A stretch of DNA of 64,000 nt from Rhodobacterales bacterium (GTDB lineage: Bacteria; Pseudomonadota; Alphaproteobacteria; Rhodobacterales; Rhodobacteraceae), in contig JANYFE010000071.1 of the NCBI GenBank assembly GCA_025362795.1, positions 1-64,000 of the forward strand, given 5' to 3'. The notes under the pieces are model-generated. The model was given only the letters and a program-made list of their open reading frames with translations, did not search any database and was not told the origin of the DNA. The translations under genes were made by a program, and so were the position numbers. Below, piece after piece: positions 51,978 through 61,201 of the stretch (positions are counted from its first letter, which is position 1; each line of letters opens with the position of its first letter).

Positions 51978-52640
51978 ATGCAAAAATCGTTTCTGTTTGG
52001 CCTGAGTCTGCTGATTTTACCTTTGGCGTCGCCAGTCTTTGCGAATACCGCCATCAATTGCGCCAAGCCGACGGCAGAATCCGTGCGGCTGCTGTGCAAG
52101 GCGAACGACATCAAGGCCCGCCGGGTGCAAACAACAGTGGGGGCCGCCGTTGTGGGGGCACTTCTGGGCAACATTCTGGCACAGCAGAGTGGCGGCAACC
52201 GGACCAACGCCACGGTCGCCGGGGCAGTTGCCGGCGGTTTGACGGGCTATTGGCTGAGTGTACAGAACGAGATTTCTGCAAAAAACGCCTCACAATCCGC
52301 CCGTGCCGCAGAGCTGAAAACCAAGGCTGCGACCGATGCCAAGGCGCAACGGACCAGCGCCTCCAACCTGCATACAGAGTTGAAAACCGTGCTTCTGCGT
52401 TCGCCCGGTGCTGGGGAAGACCCCAAGCGGCATCAAGAGCAGCTGGCCCAGATCGCGCAAGCCGCCGATCTTGGAATGCGGCAGGCGCAAGAAAGCGGTC
52501 AAGGCTATACGGCGGTCGGGCAAGGGCTGGGAACGCCCGTTGATGGCAAGGGCATGTTCGCGGCAAGTGCGAACGATTTTTATAAAACCCGGACCGACGC
52601 CTGCGCTCAGATGACCCGGCCCGGGTCTTATTGCAGCTAG
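51978..52640 (+). CDS. Hypothetical secreted protein with glycine-zipper-like segment
   Basis: Signal peptide; VGAAVVGALLGNILAQQSGGNRTNATVAGAVAGGLTGYW. Confidence 0.65.
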   Translation: MQKSFLFGLSLLILPLASPVFANTAINCAKPTAESVRLLCKANDIKARRVQTTVGAAVVGALLGNILAQQSGGNRTNATVAGAVAGGLTGYWLSVQNEISAKNASQSARAAELKTKAATDAKAQRTSASNLHTELKTVLLRSPGAGEDPKRHQEQLAQIAQAADLGMRQAQESGQGYTAVGQGLGTPVDGKGMFAASANDFYKTRTDACAQMTRPGSYCS

Positions 52641-52641
52641 G

Positions 52642-52896
52642 TCAGGTCCGCCTGACGAGCCGGAGCAGCACCAGCAAGATCACCGCGCCCAGCGTGGCAT
52701 GAATGATCGACGCCAGCGCGCCGCCGCCAAAGCCAAGGCCGATCCGCGGAAAGATCAGTCCGGCCAGAAATGCCCCAACAACACCCACCACGATGTTGCC
52801 GACCAGGCCAAAGCCATAGCCCTCCACGATTTTTCCGGCAAGCCAGCCGGCTATTGCTCCGATGATCAGAATGAAAAGCAAGCCTGTGATCGTCAT
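52642..52896 (-). CDS. GlsB/YeaQ/YmgE family stress-response membrane protein
   Basis: IIGAIAGWLAGKIVEGYGFGLVGNIVVGVVGAFLAGLIFPRIG. Confidence 0.92.
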   Translation of the reverse strand: MTITGLLFILIIGAIAGWLAGKIVEGYGFGLVGNIVVGVVGAFLAGLIFPRIGLGFGGGALASIIHATLGAVILLVLLRLVRRT

Positions 52897-52948
52897 GATA
52901 AACTCCTTTGCCCGATGATTTACCCCGGCGCCTCGTTAAACGCCGGTG

Positions 52949-53266
52949 TCAGAAAACGGCAGCCACCTCGTACATCACCGGTTCAAACCGGCTGCACAGG
53001 GTGGCGAATTTGCGATTGCGGGCCCGCATTTCCGGTGTTCGCAACATCGCCAGGAAATCCTCACGGCGCATCCACTGCGAATAATTGGCGATCCGGGTTT
53101 GGGCATCGTTAACGTGCAGGCCGGAACCAACGAAACCGGGCTGGTGGCGGATGAATTCGGCATAGGCGGAGGTCAGCTCTTCCAACAGATCCGCACAGGT
53201 GCCTGGCGTCATCTCAAAGGTGGTGATCACGGTTTGGCCTTGAAATCCTTGGGAAATCTGGGTCAT
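52949..53266 (-). CDS. Antibiotic biosynthesis monooxygenase (ABM) family protein
   Basis: FEMTPGTCADLLEELTSAYAEFIRHQPGFVGSGLHVNDAQTRIANYSQWMRREDF. Confidence 0.8.
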   Translation of the reverse strand: MTQISQGFQGQTVITTFEMTPGTCADLLEELTSAYAEFIRHQPGFVGSGLHVNDAQTRIANYSQWMRREDFLAMLRTPEMRARNRKFATLCSRFEPVMYEVAAVF

Positions 53267-53368
53267 CGCGGCCTCCCTTTACGATAAGCATAGCCCGTGG
53301 CATGGCTTGCGGCAAGAGGGGTTCGCAGCTAGGGTTACACAACGCCAACCTGCACAAAAGGCTGAAAA

Positions 53369-53560
53369 ATGAAGAAGATGCTGGACGCAGACGACCCGTT
53401 TTTCCGAGTGGTGTGGCGGAGGTGGGCGACGGCGGTTTTGCCGTTGGCCTGGGGCGGGTACGAGCTGTGGTCGGGCAACCCGATGTGGGCGTTTTTGTTT
53501 GGCGCGACAGGGGCTTACGCGGGCTGGGTGCTGATCATCAAGGGGCCTTCGGGCAGCTGA
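53369..53560 (+). CDS. Small membrane protein, hypothetical
   Basis: MKKMLDADDPFFRVVWRRWATAVLPLAWGGYELWSGNPMWAFLFGATGAYAGWVLIIKGP. Confidence 0.75.
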   Translation: MKKMLDADDPFFRVVWRRWATAVLPLAWGGYELWSGNPMWAFLFGATGAYAGWVLIIKGPSGS

Positions 53561-53837
53561 GCGTGCCATGCATTTCGCCTGAATCGCCGGTAAGGGCGGT
53601 TTCGCTGGCTTTACAATGGGTTACCTCGGGAATCAGGGCAATCATCGTCGCCCGGATCGCCGCATGTTCGCCGCCTTTCGCATAGCCAAGACGGATCACC
53701 TCGACCAGGTTGTCGGTCCAGTAGACAGTATACTGCCGCCCATCGCGGGTCACATCGGCGCGCTGTGCGCCGATCATCACCGGAGACGGTTGGGCGCCGC
53801 AAGCAGCAAGCAAAATCAAGGGGATAAGGGATTTCAT
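53538..53837 (-). CDS. Hypothetical lipoprotein
   Basis: Lipobox MKSLIPLILLAAC; GRQYTVYWTDNLVEVIRLGYAKGGEHAAIRATM. Confidence 0.7.
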   Translation of the reverse strand: MKSLIPLILLAACGAQPSPVMIGAQRADVTRDGRQYTVYWTDNLVEVIRLGYAKGGEHAAIRATMIALIPEVTHCKASETALTGDSGEMHGTLSCPKAP

Positions 53838-53860
53838 CGGGGCAGTCTGGCCGGGATTGG

Positions 53861-53875
53861 TTAACGGCTGGTTAA
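53861..53875. promoter_or_regulatory. CtrA-type binding site TTAA-N7-TTAA
   Basis: TTAA CGGCTGG TTAA, exact match to the full CtrA consensus. Confidence 0.6.
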
Positions 53876-53876
53876 T

Positions 53877-53918
53877 GTCTTGAACCCGTCTTGCCCGCGT
53901 CTTGCCGGCGTCTACACG
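53877..53918 (+). promoter_or_regulatory. Phased GTCTT array (copy B)
   Basis: GTCTT at 53877, 53888, 53899 and GTCTA at 53910; ~41-bp near-copy of 27756-27797. Confidence 0.6.
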
Positions 53919-53979
53919 CTGGTCTAGGGCTTTGTTAACCTGATCTTGGCAAATTCGGCCTTCAACCCCGGAGGCCACG

Positions 53980-54483
53980 ATGTCCAATCTTGCCAAGCAG
54001 ACCCCCAAACAGCGCGCCCATTACACCTATATGATGGACGTCATGCAGCGTCTGGAATGGGATTTGCACAACACGATCGAAATCACCGGGCGCATCCCGG
54101 AGGAATGGCACGAGATTGCCAGCCGCCGCCCCGAACGGCCCGGTATCAAGGTCAACCTGCGGCTGGAAGAGGACGTGGTGAAGTTCTTCAAGTCGATGGG
54201 CGACGGCTACGGCCCGCGGATCAATGACGTGCTGAAAAGCTATATGTACGCCCGGCTGGCGGGGGTGATCAAAGGCGCCGACACCATCAACCATTTCAAG
54301 GAGCGCGCCGAAAAGCATTCCGGCCGCAAGCCGCGCTTTGGCGACATGGCAGAGCGGGCCGGCACCGATTGGCAGGACGCCCCGGACGGCCCGGGGATGG
54401 ACAAGGCGAAGATCGTCGAACACTTGCAGCAACGCTTTGCCGAAGAGGGCATGCCGGACGGAGATACGATGCGCGTGACGTGA
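53980..54483 (+). CDS. BrnA-like antitoxin family protein (no adjacent BrnT seen)
   Basis: PERPGIKVNLRLEEDVVKFFKSMGDGYGPRINDVLKSYMYARL. Confidence 0.65.
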   Translation: MSNLAKQTPKQRAHYTYMMDVMQRLEWDLHNTIEITGRIPEEWHEIASRRPERPGIKVNLRLEEDVVKFFKSMGDGYGPRINDVLKSYMYARLAGVIKGADTINHFKERAEKHSGRKPRFGDMAERAGTDWQDAPDGPGMDKAKIVEHLQQRFAEEGMPDGDTMRVT

Positions 54484-54495
54484 GCGGGTTGCGAT

Positions 54496-54529
54496 TTGTA
54501 CGAATTGCAAGTATTGTACGTAACGCAAG
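54496..54529. repeat. Two 16-bp direct repeats, putative TA operator
   Basis: TTGTACGAATTGCAAG (54496-54511) and TTGTACGTAACGCAAG (54514-54529), 18-bp period. Confidence 0.75.
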
Positions 54530-54543
54530 ATTTGGAGGGTGGC

Positions 54544-54819
54544 ATGATCGAGGTGACGGTTTCGGCGGCGCGAGAGCGATTGGCGGAGCTTTTGGGTCAG
54601 GTGGAACATGCCGGCGAATTGGTGACGATCACCAAGCATGGCAAACCCATCGCGGCGATTGTGCCGATGGGCGACCTGGCCCTTATGGAAAGCGCCGAGG
54701 ATGCGTTCTGGCGGCGTCGGCTGGCTGAGGACGAGGCGGACCCTGACTATGACCCGAACGATACCGTTTCGGCGGAAGAGGTGTTCGCCGGTCTATCCAA
54801 GGGTGAAGCCGCGGAATGA
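54544..54819 (+). CDS. Phd/YefM-family antitoxin
   Basis: MIEVTVSAARERLAELLGQVEHAGELVTITKHGKPIAAIVPM. Confidence 0.92.
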   Translation: MIEVTVSAARERLAELLGQVEHAGELVTITKHGKPIAAIVPMGDLALMESAEDAFWRRRLAEDEADPDYDPNDTVSAEEVFAGLSKGEAAE

Positions 54820-55079
54820 GCCGGTGGACCATTGAGTTCAGCCGTAAAGGCCGCAAGGATTTTGACGCGATCCGAGATATGCGACTGGCAAAGCGGATCA
54901 GAGCAGCGATCCATGCGCTGGCCGATGACCCGAGGCCGCAGGGTTGCCGCAAGCTGGAGGGGCGGGAGAATGAGTGGCGGGTCCGGGTGGGGACTTGGCG
55001 CATCATTTACCGGATTGAGGATGGGCGGCTGGTTGTGGTTGTGGTGGGCGTAGGGCCGAGGGGTGAGGTGTATTGGTAG
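54816..55079 (+). CDS. RelE/ParE-family toxin
   Basis: KDFDAIRDMRLAKRIRAAIHALADDPRPQGCRKLEGRENEWRVRVGTWRIIYRIEDGRLVVVVVGVGPRGEVY; overlaps antitoxin. Confidence 0.92.
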   Translation: MSRWTIEFSRKGRKDFDAIRDMRLAKRIRAAIHALADDPRPQGCRKLEGRENEWRVRVGTWRIIYRIEDGRLVVVVVGVGPRGEVYW

Positions 55080-55127
55080 GGTGGGTGGAAGCCACCGAAG
55101 GCGATGGGGCGGTGGGTTGCAACCACT

Positions 55128-55850
55128 CTACAGCTGCCTGGCACTGATTTTTTGATCCCGCTCGTGCTGTTCAAGGTCAGAAAAATTGGGCAGAAGCCTC
55201 CAATAGCTTTCACAGTGCTTCTGAAGACTGATTGATTGTTGAAGATAATTAACGGACTGGAACCAGAAAATTAGCCTGCCTTTTGAAAGCAACTCAAGTG
55301 ATCGCACCACAAGAGCAGTCACTTCATTCCAGCTAAAATCTTCAGAAATACCAAGTTTACGTAGGCGCTTTCCCGCCGGAGCTTGGCCGGCCTTTAAAAT
55401 ATGGCCAAGGTTTTCATCGCGCCACGCTTTCAATCTGGCAACAGTGTCAGATCCCTTCAAAGAAGCAACTTCATCGCAGAACTGGGAAACTTCCGTTGCG
55501 ACCAATGAAAGTTGGAGTTGCGCTTCTGGCCAGTCGGGGTGCGCAAGATTTCGGCCACGAACAATTTCATCTACCTTGCTGGCAATAGAACTCGCGAACC
55601 TCGGCAGCGAGTAGCCGTTATCCTCCCACATCCTCACCGTCCAGAGTATCAACTCATTTAGTACGGCCGAACACTGGATAAAAACCGCACGACCTGCGTC
55701 GGAGTTTACTATCTTCTGATAGTTCTCGGGTCGATCAATGATCGTTCTAGCGAATGCTAAAAGTTCGCCGCCGATAGCGGCTTGATCGTCATGCTTTTCA
55801 ATAGCCAAGTCGATCCACGGATTATTCACAAAATCTCTGACGCTAGCCAT
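55128..55850 (-). CDS. Hypothetical protein, possible HEPN/AbiU2-like helical domain
   Basis: All-helical; [21 protein letters not shown] contains an Rx5H motif; visibly lower GC than neighbours. Confidence 0.5.
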   Translation of the reverse strand: MASVRDFVNNPWIDLAIEKHDDQAAIGGELLAFARTIIDRPENYQKIVNSDAGRAVFIQCSAVLNELILWTVRMWEDNGYSLPRFASSIASKVDEIVRGRNLAHPDWPEAQLQLSLVATEVSQFCDEVASLKGSDTVARLKAWRDENLGHILKAGQAPAGKRLRKLGISEDFSWNEVTALVVRSLELLSKGRLIFWFQSVNYLQQSISLQKHCESYWRLLPNFSDLEQHERDQKISARQL

Positions 55851-57642
55851 CCATCTTCAACGCCGCAATGAACGCTTCCTGCGGAATCTCGACCTTGCCG
55901 AACTGGCGCATCTTCTTTTTGCCCGCCTTCTGCTTGTCCAGCAGCTTGCGCTTCCGGCTTGCGTCGCCGCCGTAGCATTTTGCGGTCACGTCTTTGCGCA
56001 TGGCGCTCAACGTCTCCCGCGCGATTACCCGGCCGCCAATTGCGGCCTGAATCGGGATCTTGAACATGTGGCGGGGGATCAGGTCTTTAAGTTTCTCGAC
56101 CATCGCGCGGCCGCGCAGGTCGGCGCGGTCGCGGTGGACCATCATGCTGAGGGCGTCAACCGGTTCGTCGTTGACGAGGATCGACATCTTGACGAGGAAA
56201 TCCTCGCGGTATTCGCTGATCTGATAATCGAAGGAGGCATAGCCCTGCGACACCGATTTCAGGCGGTCGTAGAAGTCGAACACCACTTCGGCGAGTGGCA
56301 GGTCATAGACGACCATCGCGCGGTTGCCAGCATAGCTGAGGTCCATCTGGATGCCGCGGCGTTCCTGACAGAGTTTCAGGATGTCGCCCAGATATTCGTC
56401 GGGCACAAGGATGGTGGCCTTGATGCGCGGTTCCTCGATATGGTCGACGAAGGTGAGGTCGGGCATGTCGGCGGGGTTGTGCAGGTCGCGCACCTCGCCG
56501 TCTTTCATATAGAGTTTGAAGACGACGGAGGGCGCGGTGGTGATGAGTTCAAGGTTGTATTCGCGTTCCAGCCGGTCGCGGATGACTTCGAGGTGCAAAA
56601 GTCCGAGGAAGCCGCAGCGGAAGCCGAAACCCAAAGCGGCGCTGGTTTCCATTTCGGAGGAGAAGCTGGCGTCGTTGAGCGACAGCTTTTCGATCGCGTC
56701 GCGCAGGTTTTCGAAATCGGCGGCGTCGACCGGGAACAGGCCGCAGAACACCACGGGCTGGGCGGGTTTGAAGCCGGGCAAGGGGGTGGTGCAACCGCGG
56801 CGTTCGTGGGTGACGGTGTCGCCGACGCGGGTGTCGCGGACCTGTTTGATCTGGGCGGTGAAGATGCCGATCTCACCGGGCCCCAGTTCGGCGATATCGA
56901 CCATCTGGGGTTTCAGGACGGCGAGTTTCTCGATGCCATAGACGGCGTTGGTCTGCATCATGCGGATGCGGTCGCCTTTGCGGACGACGCCGTCCATGAC
57001 GCGGATCATGACGACAACGCCAAGGTAGGCATCGTACCAGCTATCGACGAGCATCGCCTTGAGCGGCGCATCGGGATCGCCTTTGGGGGCGGGCAGGCGG
57101 TGGACGATGCCTTCCAGCACGTCGGGGATGCCGAGGCCGGATTTGGCGGAGATCAGGATGGCGTCACTGGCGTCAAGGCCGATGACATCCTCGATCTGCT
57201 GGCGGATGCGGTCGGGCTCGGCGGCGGGCAGGTCGATCTTGTTCAGGACCGGGATGATTTCGTGACCGGCATCAAGGGCCTGGTAGACGTTGGCGAGGGT
57301 CTGGGCTTCCACGCCTTGGGACGCATCCACCACCAGCAGGGAACCTTCGACGGCGCGCATGGAGCGGCTGACCTCGTAGCCGAAGTCGACATGGCCGGGG
57401 GTGTCGATCAGGTTCAGGATGTAGGTCTGGCCATCGCGGGCCTTGTATTCGATGCGGACGGTGTTGGCCTTGATCGTGATGCCGCGCTCGCGTTCGATAT
57501 CCATGCTGTCGAGCATCTGCGCCTTCATGTCGCGGTCGGCCACGGTGCCGGTCGACTGGATCAGGCGATCCGCAAGGGTGGATTTGCCGTGGTCGATATG
57601 GGCCACGATGGAGAAGTTGCGGATGAGGGAAAGCTGGGTCAT
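55843..57642 (-). CDS. lepA: Elongation factor 4
   Basis: [71 protein letters not shown]. Confidence 0.97.
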   Translation of the reverse strand: MTQLSLIRNFSIVAHIDHGKSTLADRLIQSTGTVADRDMKAQMLDSMDIERERGITIKANTVRIEYKARDGQTYILNLIDTPGHVDFGYEVSRSMRAVEGSLLVVDASQGVEAQTLANVYQALDAGHEIIPVLNKIDLPAAEPDRIRQQIEDVIGLDASDAILISAKSGLGIPDVLEGIVHRLPAPKGDPDAPLKAMLVDSWYDAYLGVVVMIRVMDGVVRKGDRIRMMQTNAVYGIEKLAVLKPQMVDIAELGPGEIGIFTAQIKQVRDTRVGDTVTHERRGCTTPLPGFKPAQPVVFCGLFPVDAADFENLRDAIEKLSLNDASFSSEMETSAALGFGFRCGFLGLLHLEVIRDRLEREYNLELITTAPSVVFKLYMKDGEVRDLHNPADMPDLTFVDHIEEPRIKATILVPDEYLGDILKLCQERRGIQMDLSYAGNRAMVVYDLPLAEVVFDFYDRLKSVSQGYASFDYQISEYREDFLVKMSILVNDEPVDALSMMVHRDRADLRGRAMVEKLKDLIPRHMFKIPIQAAIGGRVIARETLSAMRKDVTAKCYGGDASRKRKLLDKQKAGKKKMRQFGKVEIPQEAFIAALKMDG

Positions 57643-57891
57643 GCGGGCGATATAGCGGGAAGCCGGGGGTCGTGGAAGGGGGCTTGCGACGGGCGGGGGT
57701 CTAGGGATTGCGCGGTCTGGCAAGCGGCGCACAGATTGTAGCGGAATTGGAAACGAATGTGGGCAAAGACTGGCTCAAACCCCTGAAAGCCTTGAAAAAT
57801 CACTATCGAATCGGCATAATCATCCGCAATGAATGACCGGTGGCCGGGGAAAACCCCGCCAACACGGCGCAGGTGAGATGAGGGCAGAGCA

Positions 57892-58206
57892 ATGAAGAGA
57901 GCAGTTTTTGGGGCTGGGTTTGCGGCGCTGGCGTTGGGGTTCATGGCCACCGCAGCTTCGGCAGGTCCGATCCAGAGCGCGTGCTTGCAGGCGGGACGCA
58001 ATGGCGCGAATGCGGGACTGTGTTCCTGTATCCAGCAGGTTGCCGATGTAACGCTGGGCAATTCCGACCAGCGGCGGGCGGCCGCGTTTTTCCGCGACCC
58101 TGACAAGGCGCAGCAGGTGCATATGTCGAAGACGCGCAATGATGACGAATTCTGGAATCGCTACACCATATTTGGCCAGCAAGCGGAAATGGCCTGCGCG
58201 CAGTAG
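57892..58206 (+). CDS. Hypothetical secreted protein
   Basis: Signal peptide ending ASA; QSACLQAGRNGANAGLCSCIQQVADVTL..DDEFWNRYTIFGQQAEMACAQ. Confidence 0.7.
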   Translation: MKRAVFGAGFAALALGFMATAASAGPIQSACLQAGRNGANAGLCSCIQQVADVTLGNSDQRRAAAFFRDPDKAQQVHMSKTRNDDEFWNRYTIFGQQAEMACAQ

Positions 58207-58221
58207 ACGGACGCGCACCGC

Positions 58222-58260
58222 CGTTCATCATGCCAAAGTGGCCTGATGAACGCCAGTTTT
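58222..58260 (+). terminator. Intrinsic terminator between converging genes
   Basis: CGTTCATCA-t-GCCA-aag-TGGC-c-TGATGAACG then CCAGTTTT. Confidence 0.75.
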
Positions 58261-58906
58261 AGCCGAACCTCACGAGCGGCAGGGTCAGTCCTTTGGCGTT
58301 GTCGGGATCCTGATCTGGGATGCCGAGGGTTTGGCATACCGGAATGACGCCGGCCCAGACCGGCCAGTCTTTATCCTCTGGCGGGTCGGCTGGCATGCCG
58401 GCGGACACTTTGGCCGAAGCCTCGTCGATGGTCAGGGACAGGATCGTGGTGGCTTTCAGCTCTTGGGTCGTCATCGGGCGCAGCTGCGGCCAGCGCCCGG
58501 GAAACATCTGATCCATCATCGCTTGCAGATGGCGGGTCTTGGCCTCGGCATCGTCCACCAGACGGGCTTGGCCGAACAGCATCACAGAGCGGTAGTTGAT
58601 CGAATGTTCAAAGCCGGACCGGGCCAGCAGCAGCCCATCGGTGATGGTGACGGTCAGGCAGACCTGAGCGCCTTCGCCAGTGCGCAGCATCCGGCTGGCG
58701 GCGGAACCGTGCCAGTAGACCTGATCACCGATCCGCCATTGCAGGGTTGGCGTGACAAAGGGTGTGCCATTCAGGACATAGCCGACATGGGCGACCGGAC
58801 AGGCATCAAGGATCGCGTCGACCGTGGCACGGTCATAAGCGGCCTTTTCCGGCGTGCGGCGGACACGGGTGCGGTCTGAAGGGGCGGCGGAGGGGCGTTT
58901 GGTCAT
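58259..58906 (-). CDS. Pyridoxamine 5'-phosphate oxidase family (split-barrel flavin) protein
   Basis: ILDACPVAHVGYVLNGTPFVTPTLQWRIGDQVYWHGSAASRMLR..YRSVMLFGQARLVDD. Confidence 0.85.
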   Translation of the reverse strand: MTKRPSAAPSDRTRVRRTPEKAAYDRATVDAILDACPVAHVGYVLNGTPFVTPTLQWRIGDQVYWHGSAASRMLRTGEGAQVCLTVTITDGLLLARSGFEHSINYRSVMLFGQARLVDDAEAKTRHLQAMMDQMFPGRWPQLRPMTTQELKATTILSLTIDEASAKVSAGMPADPPEDKDWPVWAGVIPVCQTLGIPDQDPDNAKGLTLPLVRFG

Positions 58907-59023
58907 GCGGCGTCCTTTTGGCCCGGTGTAGCAGGTCGTTCGATTTGATCAAATATTTTGGTGACCGGGACAGGGCGAATGTTCTGCGAAAATTCTGAAA
59001 GAGGAAATTCGCGGAACACAGCA

Positions 59024-59575
59024 TCAGCGGAACGCCGGGCCGTGCGACCACAGGGTGAGGGACCAGCGGATGCCCCGGCTAACCGGGGTGACGCGGTGCA
59101 GGGTGAAGCTGGGGAAGATGATGGCGGTGCCCCGGGTTGTCGGCGCTTGGCGGATGGTGCTGTCGGGGCGCAGTTCCAGGGTGCCGCCGTCGTAATCGGC
59201 AGGGTCGGAGAGTTGCACCACGATGGTCAGTTTGCGCCGGGCGGCCAGCACCCCTGCCCCGATGTCACTGTGCCAGTCGAAATGGCCTTCGCGTTCGGCG
59301 GTATAGCGGGCAACCTGCGGGCTTTCGGCAAAATCGCTGAGGTCAAAATTATAGGCCTCGCGGTTGGCCTGCGCCACGACCCGCATCATCCGGTCCAGCA
59401 CCCAGGCGGCTTCGGGCAGGTCATCAAGCCAGCTGAGATCGGCGCGGCGGATCTGGTGGGCGGTGGTGGCACCAACCAGCCCTGCGTCCTTGAGCGGGCT
59501 TGCCGCACAAAGCGCCGTGAGAGCCGCGCATTCGGCGGCGGAGAGGGCATCGGGGATCAGATGGAATGGCGTCAT
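59024..59575 (-). CDS. PKHD-type 2OG-Fe(II) oxygenase
   Basis: GHFDWHSDIGAG..RRKLTIVVQLSDPADYDGGTLEL..GTAIIFPSFTLHRVTPVSRGIRWSL. Confidence 0.85.
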   Translation of the reverse strand: MTPFHLIPDALSAAECAALTALCAASPLKDAGLVGATTAHQIRRADLSWLDDLPEAAWVLDRMMRVVAQANREAYNFDLSDFAESPQVARYTAEREGHFDWHSDIGAGVLAARRKLTIVVQLSDPADYDGGTLELRPDSTIRQAPTTRGTAIIFPSFTLHRVTPVSRGIRWSLTLWSHGPAFR

Positions 59576-59620
59576 GGCGCACCTTGAGGGCGGCTCCCGT
59601 GCGGGAGCCGCGGGATTGGG

Positions 59621-60190
59621 TTACGGCGCGGGCTTTGCCGACATGTCCATCGTGCCCATGTCATGCGCCGGCGCGGTGGTATCTGCGGTGCCGGGTTCGA
59701 CGGCGGCGGATTTGGCGTCATAGGGCGTCGGCCCCATGCCGGGGTCGGTGGTGCGCAGGTTGTCGACCGGAACGGTCACAGTGACCGCGCCGGCATGCAG
59801 GAACGTCAGGGTCAGCTGCAACGTGTCACCGGGTTTCGGTTTCTGGCTCAGGTCCGACAGCATGACATGGTCGGCCACATTGGTCAGCAGGCGCGACTGG
59901 CCGGCCTTGACGGTGAAGCCTTCGGGGACATCCCGCATATGCATGACCCCGTTGGCGTCTTCGGTGTCGTTCATCAGCATCGCCATGCCGGCCACCGGGC
60001 TGCTGGCCGACAAAAGGATGTCATCGGCATCCTCGTGGTTGTCGATCAGCAGAAAGACCACGCCATTGGCCCCGATGACGCGGGCATAGGGATCGTGGAT
60101 ATGGATGCCTTTGTGGGCGGCGGCGGGCAGGGATGTGGCGATAGTAAACAGCAGGGCCGCAGCCAGGGCGGCAAATTTGATCGGGCGCAT
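59621..60190 (-). CDS. Copper chaperone PCu(A)C family protein
   Basis: IHDPYARVIGANGVVFLLIDNHEDADDILLSASSPVAGMAMLMNDTEDANGVMHMRDVPEGFTVKAG. Confidence 0.9.
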   Translation of the reverse strand: MRPIKFAALAAALLFTIATSLPAAAHKGIHIHDPYARVIGANGVVFLLIDNHEDADDILLSASSPVAGMAMLMNDTEDANGVMHMRDVPEGFTVKAGQSRLLTNVADHVMLSDLSQKPKPGDTLQLTLTFLHAGAVTVTVPVDNLRTTDPGMGPTPYDAKSAAVEPGTADTTAPAHDMGTMDMSAKPAP

Positions 60191-60225
60191 GAAGTCCTCG
60201 CATTTGAACGGAAGGGATGGCGGGT

Positions 60226-60576
60226 TCAAGACAAGGCGGGGGGTGCGCGTGCGGCGGGGCGTTGCCGCATCAGCAGGGGCAGAGCCGGCGGGGCGGTGGC
60301 GAGTTTTTCGGCAGTGGCGGCGCGGCAGGGGGACCGGGCGACGGTAACAGCCGTCAGCAGCGCCATGGGCGCGCAGGCCAGACAATGACCGCAGGGATGG
60401 CCCGGTCTGACCGGATGGCCGCCCGCGTCGATCAGGAGCGTGACCGGGCCGCTGGCGCCGCAGACAATCTGCCCGGTGGCGCCCTGCATCTGGCTGCGTG
60501 CCACGGCATCCGCGACCGAGCCGAACAGCAGGCTCAGCGCAAACAGGACACGGACAAGAGGGTAAAGGCGGCGCAT
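60226..60576 (-). CDS. DUF2946-like protein (Cys/His motif HPCGHCLAC)
   Basis: MRRLYPLVRVLFALSLLFGSVADAVARSQMQ..VRPGHPCGHCLACAPMAL; follows PCu(A)C gene. Confidence 0.6.
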   Translation of the reverse strand: MRRLYPLVRVLFALSLLFGSVADAVARSQMQGATGQIVCGASGPVTLLIDAGGHPVRPGHPCGHCLACAPMALLTAVTVARSPCRAATAEKLATAPPALPLLMRQRPAARAPPALS

Positions 60577-60702
60577 GGCACTGTTTAGCGGGCCGGACGG
60601 CTGGCGTCCATGCGGGTAGGCGGGTTGGCGGAAAAGCGACCGTTGCAAATACAAAGGCCCTGTCGCGGAGACAGGGCCCTGGATCAGTCGCGACAGACAG
60701 GA

Positions 60703-60996
60703 TCAGGCGGCAGCGGTCGCTTGCGCCTTGACGATGTCTTTCTTGATCTTGGTGGCAGCGGGCGACAATTCTTCTGCCTTGGCCTTGGCCAGATAGGCGT
60801 CCAGACCGCCGCGGTGATCGACCGAGCGCAGCGCAGCCGCAGAAATCCGCAGCTTGAAGCTTTGCGCCAGAACGTCGGAAATCAGCGTGACTTCGTTCAG
60901 GTTCGGCAGAAAGCGGCGACGGGTCTTGTTGTTGGCGTGGCTGACCTTGTTGCCAGACATCGGGCCTTTGCCCGTAAGTTCGCAAACGCGCGACAT
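60703..60996 (-). CDS. rpmB: 50S ribosomal protein L28
   Basis: [69 protein letters not shown]. Confidence 0.97.
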   Translation of the reverse strand: MSRVCELTGKGPMSGNKVSHANNKTRRRFLPNLNEVTLISDVLAQSFKLRISAAALRSVDHRGGLDAYLAKAKAEELSPAATKIKKDIVKAQATAAA

Positions 60997-61201
60997 CTTG
61001 GTATTCCTTTGTAACACGGGACTGGAAGCGCGGGCCGGGGCCAGGCTCCGAATGGGATTTGTGGCGTTTAGGGGGAATCGGGCGGGGCGTCAATGGGGAA
61101 GCGGCGGTTTCGTGGGCGAGGCGGGAGCCTCCGGCGGGGATATTTGGGGACAGATGATGGCGGGGGTTGTTTGGAACGGTCTGGCGGGGCGATAAGAGCA
61201 T

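Noticed and set aside
56068-57741. 557-aa + strand ORF
   Set aside because: Antisense to lepA; Asp/His/Val-biased shadow translation.
59621-61201. 526-aa - strand ORF
   Set aside because: Only the C-terminal part (59621-60190) is real (PCu(A)C); the upstream extension overlaps DUF2946-like and rpmB genes out of frame.
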